NCBI GenBank assembly: GCA_037903475.1
Contig: JBAJFG010000560.1
Coordinates: 806,001-870,000, forward strand
Source: Ancylostoma caninum
Taxonomy: Eukaryota > Nematoda > Chromadorea > Rhabditida > Ancylostomatidae
Reading direction: 5' to 3'
DNA length: 64,000 nucleotides
Positions within the stretch are counted from its first letter, which is position 1; each line of letters begins with the position of its first letter. The position numbers were made by a program, and so were the translations under genes. Below, piece after piece: positions 8,583 through 19,301 of the stretch. The notes beneath the pieces were generated by a model, which made no database searches, was not told the DNA's origin, and saw only the letters and a list, made by a program, of their open reading frames with translations.

Positions 8583-9586
8583 TTAGGTTGGTCCGAAAGT
8601 CTTGCACCAAAATTTATTTTTTAATCCAGAATTTTATAGGCATTGAACCAAAATTTTTTGACAATAGAATATGGTAGAATGTTCGAGAAGCTTCCACTAG
8701 AAGGGTATATTAGCGCTTGCGTTTCACTTGCATCCAACAATGAGTTCAATAAACAAAAGCCAAATTCGTACCATAGTGTACAATGAATTTCTGCAGGGCC
8801 ATAACGCAGCAGTCGCGACCGCTCGTATCTGTGCTGCGTTCAAGGGAGATGTAATATCTCGGTGGACGGTCAATCGTTTGTTTCAACGTTTCAAGTCCGG
8901 AGATATTTCGCTTGAAGATCGACCCCGCTCTGGTCGCTCAATTGACTGCAATGATGAGGCTTTGCGCGATGTTCTCAGAGAGAAGTCCAGTGCAACTACA
9001 CGTGAGCTGTCGATAACTCTTGGTTGCAGCCGTACAACAATCATCAGGCATCTCCAAGCGCTGGGTTACAGAAAACTAATGTCGACTCGGGTCCCCCACG
9101 AGTTGAGTGCCTCGCAGTTGGCCGCAAGAGTGAATGTGTGTGAGTCTTTGCTTCTGCGGCCACACAGAAGGGACTTTCTCCGATAAATCGTTACTGGAGA
9201 TGAGAGTTGAGTGCTGTGCTGTGCCGAGCCCATGTGGCAAAGCTCACTCGCCAGAGAATTGCTGAATTTGGATGGGAGGTCCTGCCACACCCTGCATATT
9301 CTCCAGACTTGGCTCCATCGGACTATCACTTGTTTCGAGCCTTGAAGCTGCATCTACGGGAGAAGAAATTCGATAATCAGGCCCAACTGGAAGACGAGAT
9401 TTCAAGCTTCTTCGACTCGCAGCAGCCGCAGTTCTGGACTTCTGGAATTGAAAGTCTAGTGAAGCGTTGGACATACGTCCTCGATCATGATGATGATTAT
9501 GTTGTTGATTGATATCTGTTTGTAATAGAGTTAACATTGTTTGAAAATTGTGTGAAGTTTGGTGCAAGACTTTCGGAGCAACCTAA
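8583..9586 (+). mobile_element. mariner transposon (hookworm bandit-like), internally deleted
   Basis: Terminal inverted repeats of 29 bp start TTAGGTTG and end GCACCAAA (8583-8611 and 9558-9586), with one mismatch. TA dinucleotides flank both ends (8581-8582 and 9587-9588), as in Tc1/mariner insertions. Total length is 1004 bp against about 1.28 kb for intact mariners, which fits the internal deletion in the transposase. Confidence 0.9.
8740..9512 (+). pseudogene. mariner transposase remnant
   Basis: The transposase cuts and joins mariner ends. The N-terminal part (8740-9183) is a clean frame with two helix-turn-helix regions, including FLQGHNAAVATARI and the WTVNRLFQRFKSGD linker, then LEDRPRSGR. 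A TAA at 9184 stops it just before the VTGDE block holding the first catalytic Asp. A second stop follows at about 9209. The segment with the second Asp is deleted: the frame resumes in CRAHVAKLTRQ, where DNARPHVAKLTRQ would be expected. The third Asp is present in YSPDLAPSDYHLF. Two stops, a frameshift and loss of one catalytic residue make it inactive. Confidence 0.9.
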
Positions 9587-9588
9587 TA

Positions 9589-10429
9589 TATTTGTACTGA
9601 GTGTTTTGTAATGCACAGGCTCCAGGGCTAAGAAGATATTGACCAAATGCTTGATAAAGATATTTTTTCGCCACAAGCAACGTTATCGTTCAAAGTATGT
9701 CTTATCACTCCAATTCGTGTTTTATCACTTGCCATATCACACCCGTTATAGTAACAAACAAATCCCTGCCAATTACAATCTATACATTTAGCTATTCGCA
9801 AGTTGTTTCAGTTGACGAGAAAGTTGTTGAAAAGCACATATGGTATCATGAAATTGTGTAGCACACTGTTTGATGCGGCTTTTAGACCCCATGCGGAAAC
9901 GTACAGAACTCATGGAAGTACTACATATTGTACCACCGAAACCAGGTATATTGAGCAAGTAAGTTTCTTTCCATTGCTACATCCATTTGTATATACATTT
10001 GTGGCACTACTTCGCTCTAGTTTGATCATGCATGCTGGGATCTTGTGGGGAAGGGAAACTTCGCCGAATTCTCCATCTGCACGTTCGAGTGAGTATCGCC
10101 TGTCAAAACGAGGAATGGGCTTGGGAACGCCAGAGTCCCGACAAATACGTTTTTTTATGTTGTGAGTGCTTCGCATTTATAATGCTACTAGACGGCATAC
10201 CCGGCTTCGCTCGGGTGTTTTACTGCCACCGGCTATTTCACTCTGTGAAGGCAATATTTTTGTGATCAGTGAGTTAACAAACCTGAGCAACAGACCCTTT
10301 TTCACCATACCATTCGCAAAAAGTTGGTAAAGTTATTTGGGCAATAACTTCGTGGAAAGTGTTTGTCATGTCAGTGTTCTGGGTGTTCGGGAACTCCAGC
10401 AGGCGTGTTCCTACCCATCCCTGAGCAAA
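9589..10429. other. Unassigned, AT-rich spacer
   Basis: No supported gene. A short GC-rich palindromic segment (ACCCGGCTTCGCTCGGGT) occurs near 10198-10216 and may be part of a dispersed repeat. Confidence 0.3.
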
Positions 10430-10790
10430 ACCGGAAAAATTAATAAATCGATACTCTCGTGCAGTGTGATCCCCACATCCGTGCTCAACCTAATGAAGAA
10501 CCACAAAAGTATGTCTTCACCAATCCCCAGCCAAAAAGTGCGAAAAATCAATAAAGTCGATAAATCAATAGACAGGCACTTGCAAACACTTGTCATATTC
10601 GTGTTCAGTGTATTGAGAACCCCAGTGTACATGCCCTTACCGACCCCTGCACAAAAGGTATGAAAAATCAACAAAATCGATGAATCAATACCTTCGCTCA
10701 AGATGGTTGTCGTACTCGTGTTCACCATACTGGAGCACCCCATTGAACAAAAATAATGAAAAATCAATAAAATCGATGAGCCAATCGATA
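10430..10790 (+). repeat. Degenerate tandem repeat, about 95-120 bp period
   Basis: The phrase GAAAAATCAATAAARTCGAT recurs with small changes near 10433, 10541, 10663 and 10757, each followed by related text that includes a 'gtgttcA...ccc' segment. Four irregular units. No coding frame. Confidence 0.6.
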
Positions 10791-10809
10791 TCCTAGGTCG
10801 GAAAGTAGC

Positions 10810-11020
10810 GGGTGTGTATCATCGTGAGGGAAAACGGGGCGTGGTACAGTTCTGCGATTGGTTCATTCAAATCGCCCTCCCGCCCCAAACGGTTGACTCG
10901 TTCTCTTCGCGCGCGATTCCACTATACTTGACAATGCAAAATTTGAATGCGAAAGAGGACGAGTTGATCGTGGAGGGCGGGAAGGCTCCGCCTCGTTTTC
11001 CCTCACGATGACACACACCC
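10810..11020. mobile_element. MITE with 32-bp TIRs and 9-bp TSD (Mutator-like)
   Basis: A 211-bp element. The left end reads GGGTGTGTATCATCGTGAGG and the right end is its reverse complement with two mismatches over about 32 bp. GAAAGTAGC is duplicated on both sides (10801-10809 and 11021-11029). A 9-bp duplication points to the Mutator/MULE group; the end sequence alone does not prove it. No coding capacity. The short plus-strand frame inside is fortuitous. Confidence 0.8.
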
Positions 11021-11130
11021 GAAAGTAGCCTATAAGTTCCGCCGGCCCCTGAAGGACCTACATGCAGAATTTGGTCCAGATCGGTTCATCGTCCGCGATT
11101 TCTATTCCGAACATACAAACATACAATCAA

Positions 11131-11138
11131 AAACACAC

Positions 11139-11206
<68 letters not shown>
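11131..11206. repeat. (AC)n microsatellite
   Basis: About 75 bp of nearly pure AC dinucleotides. It follows a segment (11045-11110) of the 'gtccagatcggttcatcg...cgaacatacaaacatac' type that looks like a dispersed repeat carrying a microsatellite tail. The minus-strand poly-Val/Cys frame here is an artefact. Confidence 0.9.
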
Positions 11207-11209
<3 letters not shown>

Positions 11210-11210
<1 letters not shown>

Positions 11211-11755
11211 CTTCGCTTATCTATTAAACAAAGCGCCGTAAGGGGGCTAGAGCGGTTAGAGATACGGGCGGCACTCATAGACACCGCAATCTTGAGGCGC
11301 AGACTGTGGGGCGAAATGGCCGATTTCCATGGACGCAGACACGTTCGTTTCGGGACTCGCGATTACGTCACTGCTGGCTCTCCCGCATGCACGAGTTAGT
11401 GGTTTCATCACCTTCGCTGGCGGTCTCGCCGCATAGGAGTGAGGGAGTGTTTACGAGCTTTCAGGCTGCACAATGTGCGCAGCAGGAAAACCAGCCTTTC
11501 ACTGTTGCAACGCTGTGTGCACTTGCAGGAAGAAATGGACGGGTGCTAAGAGAGCTGCAGCGTCTCGGAAGCTTCGGTGAGGCTGGACCTACGCGGTCGC
11601 CTCGTCTGATGGATGCTACTGTCGCATCCCCTGCTGAATTTCTCGCAGTGATTGTGTAGTCACGACATCCGTTCGTTTCGAGAAAGCTCCTGCTCTAACA
11701 AAGAGTAAAAGCCTCTGAAATGAAGGCATGACATTGTGTATCCAATCAACTATAT
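11210..11755. other. Unassigned spacer between microsatellite and satellite
   Basis: A 117-codon plus-strand frame (11306-11659) is open, but its composition and lack of motifs do not support a gene. A tRNA-A-box-like phrase (GGCTAGAGCGGTTAGAG) occurs near 11245 without a matching B box. Confidence 0.3.
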
Positions 11756-12712
11756 ATGGACACGGGACCAGCGATGAGAAAGGGCCCGCCGTGGCCCAAT
11801 GGTGCAGCGGACGCCGAAATACGGGTCCACCGATGGAGAAAGGGCCCGCTGGCCTAGTGCTGTGGGGAACGCCAAGATACGGGTCCAGCGATGGAGAAAA
11901 GGTCCGCCGTGGCCCAGTGATGCGGAGGATGCCGAGATACGGGTCCACCGATGGACAAAGGGCCCGCCACGGCCCACTGGTGCGGGGGACGCCAGGATGC
12001 GGGTCAACCGATAAAGAAAGGGCCCGCCATGGCCCAGTGCTGTGGGGAACGCCATGACACAGGTCCACCGATGGAGAAAGGGCCCGCCATGGCCCAGTGC
12101 TGTGGGGAACGCCATGACACGGGTCCAGCGATGGAGAAAAGGCCCGACAGGGTTCAACGGTGCGGGGGACGCCAGGATACGGGTCCGCCGATGAAGAAAG
12201 GGTCCCCCGTGGCCCACTGGTGTAGGGGACGCCAGAACACGGGTCCACCGATGGAGAAAGGGCCCGCTGTGGCCCAATGGTGTGGGGGACGCCAGGATAC
12301 CGGTCCACCGATGGAGAAAAGGCAAGCCATGGCCCAGTGCTGTGGGGAACGTCATGACACAGGTCCACCGATGGAGAAAGGGCCCGCCATGGCCCAGTGC
12401 TGTGGGGAACGCCATGACACAGGTCCACCGATGGAGAAAGGGCCCGCCATGGCCCAGTGCTGTGGGGAACGCCATGACACGGGTCCAGCGATGGAGAAAA
12501 GGCCCGACAGGGTTCAACGGTGCGGGGGACGCCAGGATGCGGGTCCGCCGATGAAGAAAGGGTCCCCCGTGGCCCACTGGTGTAGGGGACGCCAGAACAC
12601 GGGTCCACCGATGGAGAAAGGGCCCGCTGTGGCCCAATGGTGTGGGGGACGCCAGGATACCGGTCCACCGATGGAGAAAAGGCAAGCCATGGCCCAGTTG
12701 TGGACAACAAGG
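11756..12712 (-). repeat. 60-bp satellite array, about 16 monomers, with 360-bp higher-order repeat
   Basis: Tandem monomers of exactly 60 bp (for example GGGTCCACCGATGGAGAAAG at the start of each). Because 60 is divisible by three and the monomer lacks stops in several frames, long frames run through on both strands (364 and 311 codons minus, 259 plus); these are not genes. Monomers 12061-12338 and 12421-12698 match at about one mismatch in 278 bp, while neighbouring monomers differ far more. This shows a recent duplication of a six-monomer (360-bp) block. Orientation is opposite to the other arrays and agrees with the minus-strand hairpin end at 13602. Confidence 0.9.
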
Positions 12713-13479
12713 CTAATTGATCATGCTTGAAAAATTAGGGTTTTTTCTCCCTATTGTGAAATTTAAGTTTCTTTGAGATTTCGATTGCGTTTCAAAATGT
12801 GAGATAAGCCTTAGTTCGCATTTGAAATCGTCTTCGATTACACGTATTCTAATCCTCTTCCTCTGACATTATTTTCCGCTCGCTTTTTGCAAATAACGAA
12901 TCGAGCCAGTCTTTCCAATTTTTTGCATCACAATACATTCGCCAAAGCACATTGGATGCTGTGGCCAAAATGAGTGTTCACAGGACCCCTGAACCCGTTC
13001 GTCCCACCAAATATTATCACAAGACTTTACGAAATTCAGATTGTAACCATGCCTTTTGATGGGAAAAGCAACTATGTGAAAAAGGTGGAGGCTCGACTGG
13101 ACAGCAAAGACTAAATTCTAAAATTCGTCAACGAGCTCAACGAGGGATACGGGCCCACAGCTGGATCGGGTCCGCCGTGGCCATTAGTAGGGAAAACACA
13201 AGGATAATCACTTGTGCACAGGTTCTTAAGCCATCTTGAAAATACTCCTGTGCAGAGTTGGGAGTGGCTGGCTGTGACGGGTCCATGGGCGTTGAATGAA
13301 TGCACTTACAAAAAAAAACAATTGGTGGTACCATTGTATCGGAAAAGAGTACTACATGTAGATGTGTGATTAAGAATCTGGAAGAAGGCAAGGGCCACGA
13401 GAAGTGTGACTTTGGTGAGGCGGCCAGACTGATAGAATATACGCAATTTACAAAGAGGGTTCCGTATTTGAGCTCAGTT
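12713..13479. other. Interior of composite satellite repeat; no gene
   Basis: No supported coding. Isolated satellite-like monomer text (TGGATCGGGTCCGCCGTGG) appears at 13141-13190, suggesting the array once extended further. The segment TGTGCAGAGTTGGGAGTGGC at about 13249 recurs at 13949. Confidence 0.4.
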
Positions 13480-13596
13480 AATGATTAGTTTTGCTTTTTT
13501 TGTAAATTCTCTGAGCATTTCACATGTGTGAAGCTTTTCTACCTGGCTCAAGTTTTTCTCACCCCACTTTCTAGCGTCGCGAAGGGGCGCTAGTAC

Positions 13597-13602
<6 letters not shown>
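13480..13602 (-). mobile_element. Hairpin end of composite satellite element (Helitron-like?), copy 1
   Basis: Read on the plus strand the end is CTAGCGTCGCGAAGGGGCGC followed by TAG and then T. It forms a hairpin whose last four bases are CTAG, followed by T. Four copies of this end occur (13480, 17883, 23418, 35206), always with T after CTAG. Helitron 3' ends are a hairpin plus CTRR before T, so a non-autonomous Helitron or Helentron is plausible. No Rep/helicase coding is present, and the opposite terminus is not defined with certainty. Confidence 0.45.

Positions 13603-13654
<52 letters not shown>
13596..13654. repeat. (TA)n microsatellite
   Basis: Near-pure TA tract between the hairpin end and a hAT-like MITE. 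Confidence 0.95.
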
Positions 13655-13657
<3 letters not shown>

Positions 13658-13929
13658 TGGCGGACGCAGGGGGGGGGGGCGGGGGGGCGCCCCCCGAGAA
13701 TGGGTCGCCAAATTTTCGAAATTACTTTACAATACAAATAAAAATCTTGTGTTAGTTTATTTTTAATTGTTTATTTTTATTATTATTTTTAATATATTTT
13801 TTATTTATTGTTTATTATTATAATTAATATTATTATTAATTTTATTTTCCGTCTGGGTCCCCAAAACGGCGGAGACCCCACTTTTCTTCCCACGCCCCCC
13901 CTCCCGCCCACTTTCTGCGTCCGCCACTG
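13655..13929 (+). mobile_element. hAT-like MITE, copy 1
   Basis: A 275-bp element with inverted ends CAGTGGCGGACGCAG. CAGTGGCGGA-type termini are common in hAT elements. The interior is a G/C homopolymer cluster, an AT-rich core and a GGTCTCCGCC-type segment. It sits inside a TA tract, so an 8-bp duplication cannot be verified. Three further copies lie at 39296-40162. The small frames inside are not genes. Confidence 0.75.
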
Positions 13930-13993
13930 ATATATATATATATATGTGTCCTGTGCAGAGTTGGGAGTGGCTGGCCGTGACGGTATATATATA

Positions 13994-15549
13994 CAGTAGC
14001 GAGCAAAAAGATTGCAACTTTTGGTTTTTCGTCTGCAACTTTGTTCAAAGCAGAGCACGAGTGCCCAAATTTTTATGGGAGTTGTGAATACTCATGCGAG
14101 ACAGGAAAAAGTTAGAGCCTGCGCATTCCACTATTCTTCTGTTTTTCAAGAAAAATTTACTTCGCAGAAGTCGAAATCTGTGATTTGGCACTATCGACAA
14201 CGTCTCGTGAAATGACGTCTATCGTTGATATCTGACCACGCTTTGGTTCCTTGATGCAGAATCAACCCGTATACGCTGGAAAATATGCATCCGTACACCA
14301 ATGGTTGACATACGCAAAGTCCACTTGAGGTTACTTCAGCAGTGATCCTCTATGAATGTATCTGTCAGCCTTGTTCCTTCTATCAGCTCTGTTGAGAAGG
14401 AAAAGGTACTGCTGACGCTTCCACAAGTTTAGTTACGAGTATTCGGTTTTAATGCAGTTCATTACTCTCTCGGAACTCCGAAATATTCTTGCTGATTTCA
14501 GTGCACCCAATTGTGCACATCACGGAAAATAAGTTTTGGAACTTTTTCTGTCTCTGGGGCAAGATGCCTCAACGATCCCATTAGTGATAAAGATGCTACA
14601 GGGTTCCTAGAATATTGTCGTGCACACTTGGATACATGCCGCCTTGGATTTGATGAGGTAGGTCTTACAAAGGTGCAATGAAATATACGAGACACCACCG
14701 AAGCGGGATATTGTAACTTGGAACGTTGCAAATTGGCTAATTTAGCTTGATTTGGATTAAGTGAACCAAACGAGACATTTCTAGAGCAAAAGGCTCCGGA
14801 TCAACTAAGAAAGTTCGTGTGTGGAGCAAGGGGGCACGTGCACTCGTCTTAGTGACCGGCACTGCTCACTTTGAGTAGTCCTCTTTCGATAAATCCAAGG
14901 CGGCATGTATCCAAGTGTGCACGACAATATTCTAGGAACTCTGTAGCATCTTTATCACTAATGGGATCGTTGAGGCATTTTGCCCCCACAGACAGAAAAA
15001 ATTCCAAAACTTATTTTCCGTGATGTGCACAATTGGGTGCACTGAAATCAGCAAGAATATTTCGGAGTTCCGAGAGAGTAATGAACTGCATTAAAACCGA
15101 ATACTCGTAACTAAACTTGTGGAAGCGTCAGCAGTACCTTTCCCTTCTCAACAGAGCTGATAGGAGGAACAAGGCTGACAGATACATTCATAGAGGATCA
15201 CTGCTGAAGTAACCTCAAGTGGACTTTGCGTATGTCAACCATTGGTGTACGGATGCATATTTTCCAGCGTATACGGGTTGATTCTGCATCAAGGAACCAA
15301 AGCGTGGTCAGATATCAACGATAGACGTCATTTCACGAGACGTTGTCGATGGTGCCAAATCACAGATTTCGACTTCTGCGAAGTAAATTTTTCTTAAAAA
15401 ACAGAAGAATAGTGGAATGCGCAGGCTCTAACTTTTTCCTGTCTCGCATGAGTATTCACAACTCCCATAAAAATTTGGGCACTCGTGCTCTGCTTTGAAC
15501 AAAGTTACAGACGAAAAACCAAAAGTTGCAATCTTTTTGCTCGCTACTG
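13994..15549. mobile_element. TA-flanked foldback element with 658-bp inverted arms
   Basis: The left arm 13994-14651 is almost the exact reverse complement of 14891-15549, with few mismatches visible, around a 239-bp loop. The termini read CAGTAGCGAGC and a TA dinucleotide flanks each side (13992-13993 and 15550-15551), which places it with Tc1/mariner-type elements. No transposase frame exists in the arms or loop. The 68-codon minus frame at 15634-15428 and its mirror are repeats of each other, not genes. Confidence 0.85.
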
Positions 15550-15551
15550 TA

Positions 15552-16662
15552 CAAATACACGTCGAAGAGAATTTGGTGGGAAACAATAGCAACCTTTTAT
15601 GTCTGTTATTTAGTGGATGTTGTATGAATCGCATTTGACTGTTAATATGTTATCTATTTAACATTGACTGTAAGAATGTTAACTAAAAAGAATTCAGATT
15701 ATTACGCCCAACATTTTCAAGGCACGTACAGAAACAATTGATTGCACGAGAGCTAAACATCCGCATACTAAATGGAAATGAAGAACTCATACCCTTACAT
15801 AGCGATATAACGGGGCATAATCTTTAACTCATGTGATTGCTTCTTGAAAATACTTTGATATGTAATACTTGTTCTAGGTGTGACTACGCTCCATGACCTG
15901 GTGTAGCCCTTAGGAATCCGATTGAAGCAATGGAGCCACCTGAATTCAGAGCGTTATAAGATGTCGGTTCTTTTCAATTCTTGTATTTAGAACATTAATA
16001 ATTACGCAATAATTACGCATGGCAGCTACCTACACAGATGTAGTTAGACCACGTCATCTTTGAAACGTTTAGAACGATGGGAAAGTTTAAAAGACATCTC
16101 TAGGGTAAAACGGAAATGGATGGTTCAACGCAATAAAACGCATATCTTTTGGTTAGTCTATAGAAACGTGTTCAAAATTGCAGTAGGCACGGTCAATTCG
16201 ACTATTTTGATTACGTTTCATACTAGTCTGGTGATACTGATCTCAGTGCGTGTCAGTAGGCTCCTTGACAACATCTATTGAATTCCACCTCGTTTGCAGC
16301 TCTCTTCTATTCGCGACGGACAATCAGTATTAGCCATAATACGATTCTGTCCGAAGAATTCCCAGCAGAGCGACATCCTTATATACCCTTACCCTGCTAA
16401 TTGGCGCTCGTAACCAGAAAAAAATGTTCTTGCTAGTAGGACCCTATAGCACAAGATGTTGTTCTGAAAAATTCGCATTCGTCTCCAGAGATTTACGTCT
16501 CTATGACTTCGCTAAACCAATTGCATCTCAGAACATAATTTCTCCTTTTTTGCAGTTGATTACGATGTACCTTTACCACCAGTAGTTGTGCTGGTCTCCC
16601 AGCTGTTTTCTGTAGGAGACAAGCTAAAATTTCTCTCATACCAAAATTACTACCTCGTTTGT
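15552..16662. other. Unassigned spacer
   Basis: AT-rich sequence with no supported gene. A 73-codon plus frame (16060-16281) lacks recognisable features. Confidence 0.3.
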
Positions 16663-16666
16663 TTAA

Positions 16667-17432
16667 AGGCAGTACCCACGGAAATTTTTGACATTAGAAT
16701 CTCAGCATAATTCGGAGATATCGGAAGAGCTCAACAATTTCTCAAAGGCAAAACTTTCTTTGAACGTTAAAAATAGTGTTGTTTGACGTTCATTATCTGG
16801 TTAAGTTCAACAAGTGGTCGAGTTGTGAGAGCCATCAGGTGAAGAGCGGTGGCAAAAGATCGATAAGGCCGTCTTTTTACTAAACGGATCCTCGCAAAAT
16901 CACTTGTTTCTTCTAAACTACAGCCTAACAGCACCGTAAAAATACAAATAATAATTGGAAAATTAGTGCCACTTAATAAGGAAGTCATTGAAGATCCAAA
17001 CATCATGGAATTCCCTAACAAAGAAGAAATGAGAAAAAATTTAAAAAATCTGCAATATGCAGCTGCTAGGATTCCGATAAGAAAAAGCAACACAGTTAGC
17101 AGGAAAAGATTGAAAAGGTGGTGTAAATCTGCATAATTCTGGAAGCATAACGAGGAAATTCTACTGAGAGGGCAATTTTTTGGCAAATAGATCAGCTGTT
17201 CATCGATGTTTTCCGCGCCTCAAAAAGGGTTCGATGCTCTAGCCTCGAAAATGAGACCGCGAAACCACGTGCAATCAGCTGAGGAATAAATCCGTCTGGT
17301 CTTAGGATAAGCTGGTATAAGTAGGTAAAGGGACACTTTCAGTGCAGCTTGTACAGCGAAATTATTTCCGAAGTCCAAGGTCTTTCAAAACTGTGTATAT
17401 ATTTGAGACGAAATTTTCTTTGGATGCTGCCT
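16667..17432. mobile_element. TTAA-flanked MITE (piggyBac-like), copy 2
   Basis: A 766-bp element bounded by TTAA (16663-16666 and 17433-17436). The ends read AGGCAGTACCCACGGAAATT and, reversed on the right, AGGCAGCATCCAAAGAAA, so the TIR is imperfect (about 16 of 22). The terminal motif matches the 5384-5803 element. It contains a minus-strand 139-codon frame with hydrophobic segments that has no transposase features. Confidence 0.6.
16767..17186 (-). CDS. Hypothetical hydrophobic protein inside the TTAA element
   Basis: A 139-codon frame from ATG. Residues about 27-58 (LFLLTVLLFLIGILAAAYC and on) and about 75-90 (FPIIICIFTVLLGC) could be membrane helices; a basic segment (ARIRLVKRRPYRS) follows. 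No family recognised. It lies wholly inside a MITE, no promoter or splice signals were noted, and AT-rich DNA on this strand readily gives hydrophobic frames, so it may be spurious. Confidence 0.15.
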   Translation of the reverse strand: MPKNCPLSRISSLCFQNYADLHHLFNLFLLTVLLFLIGILAAAYCRFFKFFLISSLLGNSMMFGSSMTSLLSGTNFPIIICIFTVLLGCSLEETSDFARIRLVKRRPYRSFATALHLMALTTRPLVELNQIMNVKQHYF

Positions 17433-17436
17433 TTAA

Positions 17437-17882
17437 GAAACATGGGCAATCCTGAGTAGATGGCTAGACTCTGCATCGTTATCGTTGGACGGTTTTTCTG
17501 TATTGTAGGTATTTGTTACATCCATCTTCTTTCTCCTGTACAGTCATGCACCAGTTTCGACGTCTTTCACGGTTTATATCATTACGAGTATGATGAAGCA
17601 TATCAGCATTTTGCATTTATATTTCTTGCAGTAAAGTTATTAAATACGCTTTCAATTAAAAATAGATAAAGCTTGAATCAGCCGTAGATGAGTGTGAAGA
17701 ATAAGCATAAATATACGTATTTTATACTTTTGAGAGAAAGAAGGTGGGAAGCTCGGTGAAAAGATATTTCCTCAGTCATAAGGTTTGAGATGGAACTACG
17801 CAGCACATGAACTATACCCATACGAGTTATGTATGAGTTGTTTTTCATAAAATTTCCAAATGCATACATACATATTGCTTAC
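17437..17882. other. Unassigned spacer
   Basis: No supported gene; short frames on both strands only. Confidence 0.3.
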
Positions 17883-18010
17883 TAGTGCCCCTTCGGGACG
17901 CTAGAAAGTGGGGTGGGGCAGCCACTTGGGGCAAATGCAAAAGCTTCCCACTTGCCAAATCCCTAGAAAATTAACACACAAGCAAAACTAATCATTACAT
18001 AGGCTCAAAT
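17883..18010 (+). mobile_element. Hairpin end of composite satellite element, copy 2
   Basis: Begins CTAGTGCCCCTTCGGGACGC and continues AGAAAGTGGGGTGGGGCAGC. About 130 bp are shared with the copies at 35206 (+) and 13602 (-). The 60-bp array starts about 100 bp downstream, the same order as in the other full copies. Confidence 0.6.
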
Positions 18011-18104
18011 ATGATTCTTGTTATGAGTCGAGTATGAGCATGAGAAATTCTTTCTCCATCGTAAGGGGTAATCGTATGTTTTCCACACTCACCAACGCAG
18101 ACAT

Positions 18105-18958
18105 GTTTTCCATCGGCCGACCTGTATCCTGCCGTTCTCCACATTATTGGGCCAAAGCGGACTCGTATCTTGGTGCTCTCCACACCATTGGGCCAAAGCG
18201 AACTCGTATCCTGGTGCTCTCCACAATATTGGGCCAAAGCGGACCCTTCCTCCTCAACGGTGGACCCGTATTCTGGCGTCATCTTCGCTGTTACGCCACA
18301 GCGAACCCGTTCACCGTCGGCTGAACCGTATCCTAGTATTCTCACTATTGGACCAAAGCGAGCCCATATCCTAGCGTTCTTCACACCATTGGGCCAAGGC
18401 GGATCCTTTCTCCATTGGTGGACCAGCATTCTGGTGTTTTCCTCACTACTGGGCCACACCGGGCCCATCCTCTATCGGTGGACCCAGATCCCGGCGTTCC
18501 TCACGCCACTGGGCCACAGCGGATTCTTTCTCCTTTAGTGGATCCCTATCTTGGCGCTCTCCATGTTATTGAACCACAGCGCACTCATCTTATATTGGCG
18601 AACCCGTATCCTGGCATTCTCTACACCACTGGGCCACGGCGGGCCTCTCTTCCATCGGTGGACCTGCGTTCTGGCGTCTTCCTCACTGATGGGCCAAAGC
18701 GGACCCTTCCTATATCGGTGGACCCGCTTTCTGGCGTTCCCCACTGCCCTGGGCCACGTCGGACACGTTCTCCTTCAGCTGAACCATATCCTGCTATTCT
18801 CCACTTTAATGAGTTACAGCGGACCCATCTTACATTGGCGGACAGTATCCTGGCGTTCCCCACACCACTAGGCCACGGAGGCCCTCATTCCATATGAGAG
18901 CTCGCATTCCGCCGTCTTCTTCACAGTTAGGCTAAGCCGACCTCTTCTCCATGGGCGG
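18105..18958 (+). repeat. 60-bp satellite array, left part interrupted by BEL/Pao LTR
   Basis: About 14 diverged monomers of the 60-bp family (each with GGGCCAAAGCGGACCC and TCGGTGGACCCG variants). The array breaks at CCATGGGCGG (to 18958), where the LTR begins. The monomer resumes at 40567 with GGCGGACTAGCACC in the same phase, so the two arrays appear to be one array split by an insertion. Confidence 0.85.
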
Positions 18959-19301
18959 TGTCATGAAATCCGATGTGTCGGATTCATGATTCATCCTCAC
19001 ATCCGCCAACGTCTGCGGAGAGGATAAAAGGCTCGGTATGAACATCATGGGTGGAGCTTTACAAGTATGCTTTGTGGCGAGCTTTGCAACAAGCAATACC
19101 GCCTGTCTGACAAGCAAGTATACTGTATTCACAAGTTTACCCACAAGTAATGTCTAAAGCGCGAAACGCCACTCTCTTTCTATCCTCCTATTTCTATTTC
19201 TGCATTATCACTTTTGCATAATGTATCTTTATTAAATAGTTAGTAAAGCAAGCATGTTAGTGAATCACCAAACCTTATTGGACCGTGATGCAGTCCAAAC
19301 A
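18959..19301 (+). mobile_element. BEL/Pao 5' LTR (343 bp)
   Basis: Starts TGTCATGAAATCC and ends TCCAAACA, giving the TG...CA termini expected of an LTR. A 343-bp relative with about 95% identity is at 40224-40566. A tRNA-complementary primer site follows at once, and gag-like coding lies downstream. A TATA-like GATAAAAGG (about 19022) and AATGTATCTTTATTAAATA late in the repeat are candidate promoter and polyadenylation signals. The first 31 bp form a hairpin (TCATGAAATCCGA against TCGGATTCATGA). Confidence 0.85.

Noticed and set aside
11102..11284. Frame with poly Val-Cys
   Set aside because: Translation of the (AC)n tract.
11616..12710. Long frames of 364, 311 and 259 codons on both strands
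   Set aside because: They are translations of a 60-bp satellite (length divisible by three, few stops). The peptides repeat every 20 residues in three frames at once.
11756..12712. Regular repeats suggestive of CRISPR
   Set aside because: The whole 60-bp unit repeats with no unique spacers, and the context is a eukaryotic transposon-rich genome.
16767..17186. Real membrane-protein gene
   Set aside because: Listed only at very low confidence: it sits inside a TTAA MITE and has no conserved motif.
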